Shown here: one piece after another, positions 17,079-28,000 of the stretch
How positions within the stretch are numbered: the first letter of the stretch is position 1
Layout of the letters: every line of letters starts with the position of its first letter
Origin: Candidatus Opimibacter skivensis
Lineage (GTDB): Bacteria; Bacteroidota; Bacteroidia; Chitinophagales; Saprospiraceae
Length of the DNA: 64,000 nt
Direction: 5' to 3'
NCBI GenBank assembly: GCA_016722045.1
Contig: JADKGY010000022.1
Coordinates: 142,127 to 206,126 of the forward strand
Translations under genes and position numbers: made by a program
The notes under the pieces: model-generated
Told to the model about the DNA's origin: nothing
Seen by the model: the letters and a program-made list of their open reading frames with translations, nothing else
Database searches by the model: none

Positions 17079-18125
17079 GAACTTGGGACAATAAACACCA
17101 CGATTCTGAGGTCCGCAAACGAGATAAACCATGGAGAATTCAAATCCTCCGTTACCCCTGCTGCCCTGGCTCAGACTGGATGTATTGATATCATAACTGA
17201 AACCAATACCCCAGTTAGAATAATCAAATCTTGTAGAGAGAATGATAGCATCTACGAGAATAGGTTTTGTAAAATGCCTGGCCAACCGGATCCATCCACC
17301 AAATTGGAATGACTGATCTGCGCCGCCATTATCAAGATTGAAGCGGAAACTATTTCCGGCATTAATTTCCAATGAAGGACCCTGTTTGAAAAACACGGCA
17401 CCCGGTACAAGAGAAACACTCCTGTTTAATGGGAACTCACCACCTGCGTGTATAACTGATTTGGTGTAATATTTTTCAACATCATCAGGGCGATAGAATG
17501 ACAGATTAGCCTGGTTAAGGTGATTGATAGCACCACCAAAATAAAAGTTAGTGTGCTTGTCTATTACAGAGAACCAAAGACCGCCAAGGCCGATATCTCC
17601 GAAAATGAAATTGTTTGGGAGCTCACCTTCTTGTGATGGACATGTGGCACAATAGGTACCATCAGGATTTGCTTGTAAAGGCCATTGGGCATTTGTAAAG
17701 TCAAGGCTTCGTTGAGAAGCACCCACTTCAGCGCCAACCACTACATAATTTGCTTTCTTTCTGTCACCACCGACCCTACGGCTATAGGCACCTGATAATT
17801 TTAATGTCAGGGTTTGAAAGTCAAGTTGTCCGGCTACATCGGTCCATACATTGCCTCCGAAACCGAAATAATCATATCGGCCTACAGGCATCTTCTGATC
17901 ATAGGACACACTATACGTGTTGTATGCGTTTCGTCCCAGGACTGAGGCCCATTGATTACGATAATTACCTACGATACGGGTGTTGCAGTTTTGCACACCT
18001 GTAAGGGCAGGGTTTAGCGTCAGGGGCGACATATAGAATTGAGAAAAGTGGATGTCTTGTCCACATAGAGACGTCACTGTTAAAATGCCAACCAGTGATG
18101 TTAAAAAAGCAAGTCTTTTGATCAT
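17076..18125 (-). CDS. PorP/SprF family type IX secretion membrane protein
   Basis: 349-aa outer membrane protein with signal peptide (cut near TSLCGQ). It starts DIHFSQFYMSPLTLNPALTGV, the standard PorP/SprF entry motif, and ends in RGVYCPKF, a typical terminal strand. Members work with T9SS and often anchor a specific gliding or surface adhesin, usually encoded next door. Here no cargo gene is adjacent, and a heptamer array starts at its stop codon. Several paralogues per genome are normal. Confidence 0.9.
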   Translation of the reverse strand: MIKRLAFLTSLVGILTVTSLCGQDIHFSQFYMSPLTLNPALTGVQNCNTRIVGNYRNQWASVLGRNAYNTYSVSYDQKMPVGRYDYFGFGGNVWTDVAGQLDFQTLTLKLSGAYSRRVGGDRKKANYVVVGAEVGASQRSLDFTNAQWPLQANPDGTYCATCPSQEGELPNNFIFGDIGLGGLWFSVIDKHTNFYFGGAINHLNQANLSFYRPDDVEKYYTKSVIHAGGEFPLNRSVSLVPGAVFFKQGPSLEINAGNSFRFNLDNGGADQSFQFGGWIRLARHFTKPILVDAIILSTRFDYSNWGIGFSYDINTSSLSQGSRGNGGFEFSMVYLVCGPQNRGVYCPKF

Positions 18126-18429
18126 AGCCTTGTGGATGTAAAGATTCCTGAATAGACAGAAATTTGGTTAAGTAAAAAAACAATGTGTAAGCCCTTGATA
18201 AATAGACAGAAAGTCCCTAAAGGAAGGAAGTCAGCCCATTTCTTGAGGTGAAATATACAAAATCGTCATCAAGTAAACGATAAATTTAATAGAAAGTACG
18301 CCTTGAGATTACGGACCATGTAAGAATCGTGATGAACATTCCAAAAAGCAGACTAAAAAAAAGAGGCTATCAAACGGACAGCCTCTTTTTTTCTCTGTAA
18401 TGACACTGAAGTATCAGTGGGCAATCAAA
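18126..18429. other. Gene-free stretch of 304 bp
   Basis: It holds the terminator at 18355-18392 and two copies of the 12-bp word AATAGACAGAAA (near 18151 and 18202). I see no coding signal in it. Confidence 0.6.
18355..18392. terminator. Bidirectional intrinsic terminator
   Basis: AAGAGGCT pairs with AGCCTCTT across an 11-nt loop. It has an A run before and T7 after, so it can act on both strands. It lies 38 nt past the stop of the 170-aa barrel protein, whose transcript it most likely ends. Confidence 0.85.
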
Positions 18430-18942
18430 TTATTCCATACCATGATCATGATTAACAAAAGCCTGGATACCTATGCTTAACCCAAATTCGGTAGTACTGT
18501 TACCTGTGTTAAAGAAAACTGCTGGCTCAATAGCTACTCCATTGTTAAGAAACCATGAGTATCCAACTGAAGCTCCATAAGTAGGGTCCTGACCATTGTC
18601 GCTTAGATCCAGACTTACATGAGCCTGAATGAAAATAGGATTCGTTACATAATAACGGACGAATGGGCCGAGACCAGTGGAAGTATTTGTCTCGCCTCCA
18701 GAACTTAAGCTGAAGAAGGAAAGTTCGGTACCGATAGCTAAATCATTAGCAATGAAATAACCGATAGTTGGGTCTATTAAAATAGCTGTAAGAGAGCCAT
18801 CCAGGCCCTTAACTTTCGTACTTGAGAATCCGGCAGATCCACCTAACATCCATGCACCTTTTCCAACGGTCTGAGCTGAGATGGCTTGTGCAAAGCACAC
18901 AAATGCAAAAATCGCAATAATTGATTTTGTAAACATTTTCAT
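18430..18942 (-). CDS. Small outer membrane beta-barrel protein
   Basis: 170-aa protein with a clear signal peptide (cut after AISAQT). Alternating hydrophobic strands fit an 8-stranded barrel, for example GAWMLGGSAGFSSTKV, PTIGYFIANDLAIGTELSFF and LGPFVRYYVTN. It resembles the Bacteroidota outer membrane beta-barrel domain families (PF13505/PF13568). The last residues, FVNHDHGME, carry histidines instead of the usual aromatic terminal strand. A good promoter (19037-19066) and a terminator make it a single-gene unit. Confidence 0.82.
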   Translation of the reverse strand: MKMFTKSIIAIFAFVCFAQAISAQTVGKGAWMLGGSAGFSSTKVKGLDGSLTAILIDPTIGYFIANDLAIGTELSFFSLSSGGETNTSTGLGPFVRYYVTNPIFIQAHVSLDLSDNGQDPTYGASVGYSWFLNNGVAIEPAVFFNTGNSTTEFGLSIGIQAFVNHDHGME

Positions 18943-19036
18943 AAGTTTTGATTTTTTAAAAGGTTTGAGAACTAATTATTAAAGGTAAAAAAATCATATT
19001 ACATAAAACATGTATGTTTTTTATACCAATGTGACG

Positions 19037-19066
19037 CAAATATAACCACGAAACTGAGGGGGCCAA
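19037..19066 (-). promoter_or_regulatory. Promoter TTG-N19-TATATTTG
   Basis: Minus-strand TTG (19064-19066) and TATATTTG (19037-19044) match the Bacteroidota consensus. It drives the 170-aa barrel gene with an approximately 90-nt leader. The box is followed by CGTCA, as at several promoters here. Confidence 0.7.
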
Positions 19067-19072
19067 GCTTCT

Positions 19073-19207
19073 TCATTTTTCTCCTAAAAATATTTTCAAT
19101 TCGATTCTCAGGCCAAAAGTGTTGCTATTGACCGGATCAGTATTTTCATCTTTTGATTTACTGAAATTATAATAGGCCATTGGTTCTAATGTAACCGATT
19201 CAGCGAG
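19073..19207 (-). pseudogene. 3' fragment of an outer membrane protein gene
   Basis: An open run of about 44 codons ends in FGLRIELKIFLGEK and a stop. The phrase SVTLEPMAYYNFSKSKDE followed by a short aromatic terminal strand looks like the last hairpin of an outer membrane barrel. There is an in-frame stop just upstream and no start codon or signal peptide. It is read as a remnant of a truncated gene next to the intact barrel gene. Confidence 0.55.
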
Positions 19208-19289
19208 TCAGGCTGAGTTTGCCTTTGACAGTTGTGGGCATAATGCATGTCTGAGGGGCCTACATAACCGTGAAATTTTTCTAAAAACA

Positions 19290-19321
19290 TTTGGGTTAGG
19301 TGGGGTAGAATGATATCTTTG
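19290..19321 (+). promoter_or_regulatory. Consensus promoter upstream of the 16S gene (TTTG-N20-TATCTTTG)
   Basis: TTTG (19290-19293) and TATCTTTG (19314-19321) are 20 nt apart, an exact match to the Bacteroidota TTTG/TAnnTTTG promoter. It precedes the 16S gene by about 520 nt, with no gene between. Confidence 0.7.
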
Positions 19322-19346
19322 CCGTCCCTTTTGCGAGAGGGGTGTG

Positions 19347-19394
19347 CTTCGACCAGCTTAACTCAGCCTTGTGCTACAGCTCAGCAACCGAAGC
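19347..19394 (+). repeat. Dispersed TTCGAC...GCTCAGCAACCG repeat, partial copy
   Basis: It shares CTTCGAC, ACTCAGCCT/TCTCAACCT-like middle bases and GCTACAGCTCAGCAACCG with the longer copies at 59218-59294 and 63861-63936. It sits within the 16S leader. Confidence 0.75.
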
Positions 19395-19840
19395 GTGAGC
19401 GTGTGAGAAGAGGGAATTTGATGTCTAATTGCTGATAATGAAGCTATTCCTTAGCCTTTGCCTCAGCTTTAGCCTAAAGAAGAAAAGTTCATTGACAAGT
19501 ATGGACAACGATTTATGATCAATTGCTGAGGAAGTGGTTGGTGATAAATTTAGGTAAGAAAATTGAAGGCTACGCAGATGATTCTGCTGGTTGTTCGGGA
19601 GATTGAAGTATTAAAAGCTTATAAGATTATAGGCTTATAGGGTTATGGTTATAAAACCAATAAGCCTATTAACAAATAAACCTATAAGCCGAGATTTGAG
19701 ATCTGTCGGATTAATAAGTAAAAATCAAACGGGTAGCTGTACTCATAAAATTACAGATAGGAAAACAGAAGGAGCGAGGATCGTCTGCTTGAATTGCCCG
19801 GACATTTAAGTTTGGGAGGAAGAGAGTGGATAAAAAAACG

Positions 19841-21372
<1,532 letters not shown>

Positions 21373-21613
21373 TTTTACAAGAGTGTACTATTAATATAGT
21401 CAATAGTCCCGCTCCTTCTTCCCTGTCTCCTTGAATAAGGAATAACGAATATCGAAGTACGAGGGTAAGAGCGTGGAGAGTAAGATTTACAGTTTTTCTC
21501 TTCACTTCTACTTAGAACTTCCACTTCTTACTTCGATATTCGATATTCTCTATTCATTATTCCTTCCCTATTGTCCAAACTTGTTTTTAAAATAGAAATA
21601 AAGATTTCTTTTT
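21373..21613. other. 16S to tRNA-Ile spacer with inverted heptamer-like words
   Basis: GGAATAACGAATATCGAAGTA (near 21437-21457) faces TACTTCGATATTCG...ATTCC (near 21530-21566). The spacer RNA can therefore fold back, which would suit processing of the 16S 3' end. The words resemble the heptamer arrays elsewhere. Confidence 0.6.
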
Positions 21614-21687
21614 AGTCTCGTAGCTCAGTTGGTTAGAGCGCTACACTGATAATGTAGAGGTCGGCAGTTCAAATCTGCCTGAGACTA
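21614..21687 (+). tRNA. tRNA-Ile (GAU)
   Basis: A 74-nt cloverleaf: acceptor AGTCTCG with TGAGACT, D arm AGCTCAGTTGGTTAGAGC, anticodon loop CTGATAA with anticodon GAT, T arm GGCAGTTCAAATCTGCC and discriminator A. The CCA end is not encoded. It is the usual rRNA-spacer tRNA. Confidence 0.97.
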
Positions 21688-21704
21688 CTGAAAAGTGTGA
21701 GTTT

Positions 21705-21760
21705 GAGTGTGAGTTGGAGTGTGATGAATTTAACTCAAACTCACACTCCAACTCAAACTC
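21705..21760 (+). repeat. Long hairpin between tRNA-Ile and tRNA-Ala
   Basis: TGAGTTGGAGTGTGA pairs perfectly with TCACACTCCAACTCA. The stem extends to 20 bp with one mismatch, closing a 16-nt loop. It is built from AACTCA/AACTCACACTC words that recur after tRNA-Ala at 21888-21914. It could be an RNase III site that separates the tRNAs. Confidence 0.75.
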
Positions 21761-21764
21761 TTCC

Positions 21765-21838
21765 GGGGGATTAGCTCAGCTGGCTAGAGCACCTGCCTTG
21801 CACGCAGGGGGTCAACGGTTCGAATCCGTTATCCTCCA
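21765..21838 (+). tRNA. tRNA-Ala (UGC)
   Basis: A 74-nt cloverleaf: acceptor GGGGGAT with ATCCTCC, D arm AGCTCAGCTGGCTAGAGC, anticodon TGC in CTTGCAC, T arm with GGTTCGAATCC and discriminator A. No encoded CCA. It is the last RNA of this ribosomal unit. Confidence 0.97.
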
Positions 21839-21842
21839 CAAA

Positions 21843-21870
21843 AGCCTGACCAATCGGTCAGGCTTTTTTA
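21843..21870 (+). terminator. Intrinsic terminator right after tRNA-Ala
   Basis: AGCCTGACC pairs with GGTCAGGCT around an AATC loop, followed by T5-6. It lies 5 nt past the tRNA and indicates that the 16S-Ile-Ala transcript stops here rather than continuing into a 23S gene. Confidence 0.88.
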
Positions 21871-21917
21871 TTGCAATCCCATACAAACTCACACTCACAC
21901 CCCAACTCACACTCTTC

Positions 21918-21974
21918 AGGGTCATGGGTTCGAATAAGTTACGTGTGGCGCACTTTTTTGCGCCATCCTCCACA
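21918..21974 (+). pseudogene. Broken copy of the 3' half of tRNA-Ala
   Basis: GGGTTCGAATAAGTTA matches the T arm of the tRNA-Ala just upstream, and ATCCTCCACA matches its 3' end. A 23-nt insert with hairpin GGCGCA-ctttttt-GCGCC separates the two. The preceding AACTCACACTCTTC also repeats the spacer before tRNA-Ala, so this is a decayed tandem duplicate. Confidence 0.7.
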
Positions 21975-21985
21975 AACGAAGGGTC

Positions 21986-22055
21986 GTCAGGATTAGCTCA
22001 TTTGTTAAGAGCATGCCGCCAAAAGCGTCAAGGTCAATAGTTCAACGTTGTGCTC
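21986..22055 (+). pseudogene. Degenerate tRNA-like sequence
   Basis: It aligns with tRNA-Ala through GGATTAGCTCA, TTAAGAGCA, GCC, GGTCAA and GTTCAA. The acceptor ends do not pair, position 33 is C rather than U and the anticodon stem has a mismatch. It is best read as a decayed tRNA copy, not a working tRNA with anticodon AAA. Confidence 0.6.
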
Positions 22056-22236
22056 AAAACCCTTGGCGAAGGAGAAATCTTTTAGAGCCGAAGCCTCAGT
22101 AAAGAAATCTCTTATCCAATTCATTTACATACAATAGCTATTTAGCGATTATTAGAAATCCCTCCTTAATTATGACCATGGGAATGCATTCGTCTTGTTG
22201 AAAATCCATATTCACAATCTTCACTTCACAAAATCA

Positions 22237-22866
22237 TTACTCGGTTTGTTTTTTACTGAAGAGATAACTAATTGCAAATCCTATAACGGTATTTTCAGCA
22301 GATGCTCCATCATAATCCTCCCGTTGATCCTTTGGAACGCCATTGGCCAATCCAAGACTATACGAAGCAGAAACTCTAACATGATCACCAAACTCATAAC
22401 CGAGTTCTATGTTTCCACCGTAGTCAAATTGGCTGAAATCATCATCCTCCGTACTTCCAAATGAATATTTATAGGAATCACTTCCATTCACATTCTTACC
22501 ACTAAATGCATAAGCTACATATGGTCCCACTGAGCAAAATAAATGTCGATTCTTAAATTGTATCCCAAGAGGAATCTGTATGTAATTAAGAATTGCTTTA
22601 ACATCATCCTCTTCCCTGTTTATCGCACCTTTACCTTGATATTCTACCCCTGTCAGGATGCCAAATTTTTCACTTAGAGGAATTGCCACAATTCCACCAA
22701 TCATCAAAGCGGGTAATATTTTTGTGTCAATATCCAATTCCTCATCTGCATTTAAATTGGCCAGATTGAGACCTGTCTTCAGGCCCAATCGAACCTGAGA
22801 ATTTCCATTATTAAAGGGGCACGCAGTTAAAAGGAAAAGGCCTAATAGAGTTGAAATATTTTTCAT
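22237..22866 (-). CDS. Outer membrane beta-barrel protein (PF13568-like)
   Basis: 209-aa protein with a signal peptide; TACPFNNGNSQ precedes the mature start VRLGLKTGLNLANL. That start is the classic opening strand of the porT/OMP_b-brl_2 family. Later strands include KFGILTGVEYQGKGA, LGIQFKNRHLFCSVGPYVAYAF and VRVSASYSLGLANG. The signal region contains a Cys that might be a lipobox, but the pattern is weak. The function of such barrels is generally unknown. It is isolated between the tRNA remnants and a gap of 324 bp. Confidence 0.82.
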   Translation of the reverse strand: MKNISTLLGLFLLTACPFNNGNSQVRLGLKTGLNLANLNADEELDIDTKILPALMIGGIVAIPLSEKFGILTGVEYQGKGAINREEDDVKAILNYIQIPLGIQFKNRHLFCSVGPYVAYAFSGKNVNGSDSYKYSFGSTEDDDFSQFDYGGNIELGYEFGDHVRVSASYSLGLANGVPKDQREDYDGASAENTVIGFAISYLFSKKQTE

Positions 22867-23190
22867 GTTGAGGTAAAATTTAAAGATTAGTAAAAGTTTT
22901 ATGGAATAATATAGGTATTTTAAGTGAAGTCAGACACTACCCCAAAAAAAATCTATTCAATCACTTAATTAAATAAGTGAGAATTGGGATGATATTAACA
23001 ATATGATCAATGGTCCTGATTAATTGTATCCATTTTCTCATTGCATAAAGAGGTAAATATATGCTATATGCAGGAATATAAGTAAATGCTAAAAAGCTTT
23101 CTTCATAGGTTTTACAACTTTTTATCCATGTAGTCAGGAATTAATTGTAAAATATATTTAATACTGGTTATTCATTCATTTTTACTTATA
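22867..23190. other. AT-rich gap of 324 bp
   Basis: The minus strand is open for about 58 codons ending at 22961 (contains YIPAYSIYLPLYAMRKW and IDHIVNIIPILTYLIK). There is no start codon at its beginning and no recognisable family, so it may be a gene remnant or chance. CACTTAATTAAATAAGTG at 22962-22979 is an 18-bp near-palindrome. Nothing else is visible. Confidence 0.45.
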
Positions 23191-23784
23191 TTATAATATT
23201 GTACGTTCCATTGTAATCCTCCTTTTTCTAAAAAGTATTATCCCCACCAACACCGTATTACATATTCCCAATGTCACCAAATAGGACATCGTTAAGATAT
23301 TATGTGCCGAATTTGCCAGTAATGCAAAGATGTCAGTGCCTATCATGCATATCCAGAATGAAACAGTTTCAGTAGAAGGATCTGCATATGTCTTTCGATA
23401 GGTCGGGATATATCCTAATCCATCGATAAATGATACTAATAAAACAGCAAGGACAGGATTATCTAATTGCCACCATACAAGAATTGCTATGAGCGCTGTA
23501 GCTAATGCAATCGTATCTGATCGTTTAATATTCTTTGTTCCATATTTAAAGCAAAGAAAAAATATAACGATCACAAGGACGGTACCCACGAATAGACTAA
23601 TAGCACCCCATTTTCCTCCGCCACGTACCATCGCGAAAGCTGCAGTGCCCTGAGTAAGGGCCCAAACAAGCCAGGTATATAAATGTGGTTTGGTCTTATG
23701 TACAAAGATGTCCCGGAAGTAGGGTACATAGCCAGTTAAAGTCAGGCATGTAGCTAGTATTCCAAAAATGATCTTGAGATCCAT
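23191..23784 (-). CDS. PQ-loop/SWEET-like multi-pass membrane protein
   Basis: 197 aa from the ATG at 23784 (an upstream open extension lies over the Fic remnant and is not credible). Six or seven hydrophobic helices are visible. Two halves look alike: TLTGYVPYFRDIFVHKTKP...TWLVWAL and GLGYIPTYRKTYADPSTETVSFWICMIG. Each has the G-Y-x-P motif followed by a tryptophan helix, as in PQ-loop (MtN3/SWEET) repeats. A transport role for a small solute is a reasonable guess only. It is divergent from and almost touching the Fic fragment on the other strand. Confidence 0.65.
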   Translation of the reverse strand: MDLKIIFGILATCLTLTGYVPYFRDIFVHKTKPHLYTWLVWALTQGTAAFAMVRGGGKWGAISLFVGTVLVIVIFFLCFKYGTKNIKRSDTIALATALIAILVWWQLDNPVLAVLLVSFIDGLGYIPTYRKTYADPSTETVSFWICMIGTDIFALLANSAHNILTMSYLVTLGICNTVLVGIILFRKRRITMERTIL

Positions 23785-23797
23785 TTTGCAAGTATAG

Positions 23798-24142
23798 CAA
23801 AAGTGGCTTGAATGGTTCCTGGGCTGTTTGGATTGGGCACTATCTGCAACAGATGAAACGCTTGCAAACGTCATGCGAAAAGCGCGTTTTTGGGAAAAGC
23901 ATAAGCATACATCTCTGAATGAAAGACAAAAACTTATGATCCACAAACTGCTTAATGGATTTATGGGCAAACTCACTTCTTCAAAATGGGCTCTAATGAC
24001 GAAATCCTCTTCTGATACTGCAGTTCGTGAGATAAATGATTTGGTAAAAAAAGGTATATTGGTAAAAGATGATAGTGGAGGAAGAAATACCAGTTATTCA
24101 ATATCTCAGGCAACCGGGAAATTTTTAAGGTTTGGTAGTTAA
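23798..24142 (+). pseudogene. C-terminal remnant of a Fic family protein
   Basis: An open run beginning QKWLEWFLGCLDWALSATDE continues through ARFWEKHKHTSLNERQKLMI to a winged-helix-like end with MTKSSSDTAVREINDLVKKG and GRNTSYSIS. This is the end of Fic proteins with a C-terminal helix-turn-helix part. The catalytic Fic motif (HPFxxGNGR) is absent because everything upstream is missing. An in-frame stop precedes the fragment, and the PQ-loop gene starts at the break, so it is a truncated pseudogene. Confidence 0.8.
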
Positions 24143-24187
24143 CGTCTTTTAACCTTCCCCCTCCTGCTAAAGGCCTTACTTTTACCT

Positions 24188-24949
24188 ATGACATTTTTTG
24201 TAAAGGAAAATTCCATCGTCAGAAAAATATGGAGCAAGAGCGACACCATCATCTTCATCTTCGCCGGCTCTGCCGCGGAATTTGCATTGAATAAAGCAGT
24301 CGACTGGTTGTATTACACAGGCAAACTACCTGCAGATCCGATAGGCCGATTATTTTCTACAGTCGCCTATGCACGGGAAATTGTTTTTGCCGAAAATGAA
24401 GCTGCATTAAAAGCGATTGATAGAATAACATCCATTCATACAGCAGTTGAAACCAGTCGCCAACAACAAATTCCGGATTGGGCGTATAGAGATGTACTAT
24501 TTATGCTGATCCATTATTCGATAGCAGCATATGAATTATTAGAAAGAAAATTATCAACAGCCGAAAAAGAAGAAGTATTTGATGTGTTCAACAGAGTGGG
24601 GTTAAGAATGAATTTAAAAGGTCTGCCAACAAATTTCAGTGCATGGGAAATCATGCGAAGGGAACATATGGAAAATGATCTTCAAAAAGGTGATTTTACG
24701 ATCGACTTATTTAAACAGTACAAAAAACATTTAGGGGCTATTCGATACAACATATTATTACAGGGTCAGGCATTAGTTGTGCCACCAACAGTGAGTAAGT
24801 TATTAAAGCTTGGAAAATTTTCCTGGATGAGGTTAATCATACTTCCATATAAACTGAGCAGAATAGTAAGAATGGACAGGGTCATAAAATCGATGATCCT
24901 GCCAGGAAAATATAAGGCACAGATCAGAGATCTTGATATGGTCCTTTAA
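24188..24949 (+). CDS. MpaB/rubber-oxygenase-like (DUF2236) protein
   Basis: 253-aa helical protein. WSKSDTIIFIFAGSAAEFALN near the start, GRLFSTVAYAREIVFA, then IHTAVE and the HYSIAAYELLERKL helix match the oxygenase MpaB/latex-clearing protein family, which in studied members binds a b-type haem through histidines. Candidate haem-region residues are H78 and H102-type positions in these helices. The substrate is unknown. No signal peptide is visible, so it is probably cytoplasmic. It stands alone after the Fic remnant. Confidence 0.75.
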   Translation: MTFFVKENSIVRKIWSKSDTIIFIFAGSAAEFALNKAVDWLYYTGKLPADPIGRLFSTVAYAREIVFAENEAALKAIDRITSIHTAVETSRQQQIPDWAYRDVLFMLIHYSIAAYELLERKLSTAEKEEVFDVFNRVGLRMNLKGLPTNFSAWEIMRREHMENDLQKGDFTIDLFKQYKKHLGAIRYNILLQGQALVVPPTVSKLLKLGKFSWMRLIILPYKLSRIVRMDRVIKSMILPGKYKAQIRDLDMVL

Positions 24950-25053
24950 CTTTGCCATTCATACAATCTGCTTATATTCACCATCTTTATACCCTCACCC
25001 TTGTCACCAAGTGACACAACTTTCTATCTTTAATTCATCGAAAGATTCAGCCA

Positions 25054-28000
25054 ATGAAAATTGCTTCCCTCATGGCAGGACTTCTGTTTCTGCTGCCTTT
25101 TCAGTCCCATGCTCAATTGATCCTGTCCGAAGTGGCACCCACCAATTACTACCAGGTGCCTGATGAGAATAATGAGTATCCGGACTGGATTGAAATCTAT
25201 AATGCAGGTGCTTCTCAGCAAAATCTCGTCGGGCTAAGTCTGAGTGATAGTAATAAACCCAAATGGACATTTCCTGATTATATACTCGGTGCAGGACAGC
25301 GTCTTCTCGTGTTTGCTTCCGGTAAAAACAGAGGAGGCTTAGGTCAATCGAAGATCGACCATTGGGAGACAGCTCTATATGAAGGGGACCAATGGCGTTT
25401 ATTCATCGGTACTGAGAATCCTCCAACTGATTGGGCTAGTGTTGATTTCGACGACAGCGCATGGACTAATGCACAAGGTGGTTTTGGATATGGAGATGAT
25501 GATGATGTGACACCTATACCGGATTCTACACTTTCATTTTATTCTCGACGCACATTTAATGTATCAGATCCTTCAAAACTGGATAGTGCTATTCTGAGCA
25601 TAGACTATGATGATGCTTTCATCGCTTATCTCAATGGTGTCGAAATCGCTCGAAGTGCGAATATGGTTGGTACACCTGACAATACAACTTTGGCTACTTT
25701 TGATCACGAAGCGCATATATATTCTGGTGGGAATCCTGAGGTATTCCCTGTTTCAAAATCAAAACTGAAAGAATTGTTGATCACCGGACAAAATGCGCTT
25801 GCTGTAGAAATACACAATATAGATCCGGGCTCAAGTGATCTTACGGCAAGGACATGGCTGCATTTTGGGATCAATACACCGGATGTTTTTTATGGTCCTA
25901 ATCCTCCTTTTTTCAACGATGTCAGCGTCACTACATTTCATACCAATTTTAAAATCGGTTTTGGAGAAACAGTAAAACTTTTTGATGTTGATGGTTTAGC
26001 TGCCGATAGCATTGCGATTCCTTATTTGCTTCCAGGAAATTCTATCATGCGTTTAGATGATATCAGCGATTGGTGTCTGACAGACAGTTCTACCGCTGAT
26101 GCACCAAATGGAAACAAATGTCTCTCAGGTTATACTGAAACACCCGTCATCTCACCGGCTGCAGGTTTTTATCAAACGGATCAGACTATTTCAATCACAG
26201 GAAATAATGTACACTATACCACTGATGGTAGTGTGCCGCTTGATGCATCCCCATTGTATACAGGACCTTTCGATATCAGTAGTACCAGCGTGATCAGAGC
26301 GAGAAGTTTTGAACCTGGAAGGTTAGCTGGTGAGGCTGCTGATGCTTCTTATTTTATCGGCGAAAGCAGTCAACTTCCCGTACTTAGTATCACAGCGAAT
26401 CCCGGTGACCTTTTCAATGATGGTAGTGGTGGCCTTGCAGCTTATGACAATTATAATTCCGGTAATCGTGCACCAGTTCATCTTGAATATTTTGATAAAG
26501 ACAGGAGCCTTGCATTTTCTGAGAACGCGAGTCTTCGTCCTGTCGGCGGATATTCTATAGGCTTTGATCAGAAGTCAATGCAATTTTCTTTTGATGAAGA
26601 TTTTGGTGCAAAGGATGATGTGCACTATCCGATATTTGGAAGAGACAAGCCGGGCATTACAAGCTATCGTGAATTCCGTGTACGCAATATGGATGATGAT
26701 TGGAATAGTACACGCATACGTGATGTGCTGGCCAATCAACTCACATTGCCTACACATTGCGCATCTGAAGGGTATCAGCATATGGCTGTATTCATCAATG
26801 GCCAATATTGGGGACATTATGCCGGAAGAGAAGTGACGAATGAATTTTATGTCCGTGACAATCATGGTGCCGATCCGGATCTTGTCGAAGAAATACTGAC
26901 TTCTTATTTTGAAAACAATCATTATCTCGCAGATGAAGGCACGGATGTTGATTTTTTTGACATGAGTGACTATATCATTCAGCATGACATGAACAATCCG
27001 GTCTATTTCGCGGCAGCAAAAAAACGTGTTGATTGGGAAAACTGGGTTGATTATTTCGCTGCAGAGATGTATCTCGCCAATGGGGATTGGTTTTCGAGCA
27101 TGTATTTCAATAACCTTCGGATGTACAGGGCACCTGATGTACGATGGAGGTTTCTGATTTTTGATGTCACTTATGCTCAGGGGAATGGTGTTTCAGTAAC
27201 CACCAATATCCTGGATGAAGCACTTGCTCATCCTGCCTTTCCCAATCGATACACAGACATGATGAATAGTTTTTTGTTAAACCCAGAATTTAAAAGATAT
27301 TTTATCAATCGTTTTGCTGATCTGATGAATGAATACTGGACACCTGAAAAAGCAGGCACTATCATTGATGATAATGCCACTGAAATCGCTTCAGAGATTA
27401 ACAGGCAAAGTGCGCGTTGGGGATCACAGGATTCTGTAAGCTGGCGTAATCAATTACATGACCTCAAAGAGTTTCATGTCGTACGACGTATTTATCAGCG
27501 TAACCAGATCGAAGATTATTTTGGATTAAATGATCAGGTCGACCTCTCTCTGCAGGTTGAACCGGCAGGAGCTGGAGTTATACACATCAATACAATCGTT
27601 CCTAAAACATATCCATGGGCCGGAATTTATTTTGATGGAAATCCTGTGACCATTACAGCTGTTGCGAATCCGGGTTATACTTTCGATCATTGGGAAAATA
27701 GTTTTTCCATTGACACTTTTGGGCAATCGGTTACGATCAATCTGAAACCATTTTCGGAGTTCACTGCACATTTTACAGGGACAGCTCAACCTGTTGCACT
27801 TGAATTGTCAGAAGTGAATTATCAATCTGATGTGACAAGAGATGCAGGTGACTGGTTTGAGATCAGAAATGCTGCTGACTATGCTATTGATCTTACTGAT
27901 TTTAAAATGCAGGATCGTGAGTGGTACAATGCATTCCCTGTTCCTGCAGGAACTATACTTCAGCCGAATGAGCGAGTAGTAGTGGTGGAAGATGAAGATA

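Larger units (their letters stand above)
19208..19840. other. Upstream region and leader of the 16S gene
   Basis: It contains a consensus promoter (19290-19321), a copy of the dispersed TTCGAC...GCTCAGCAACCG repeat (19347-19394) and an inverted repeat around AAGCCTAT (19627-19690). If the promoter is the real one, the leader is over 500 nt. I see no gene here. Confidence 0.6.

Noticed and set aside
21986..22055. Functional tRNA with anticodon AAA
   Set aside because: Acceptor arms do not pair, U33 is replaced by C and the anticodon stem has a mismatch.
23785..23976. Longer start of the PQ-loop-like gene at 23976
   Set aside because: The extra 64 codons are antisense to the Fic remnant and carry no membrane or signal pattern.
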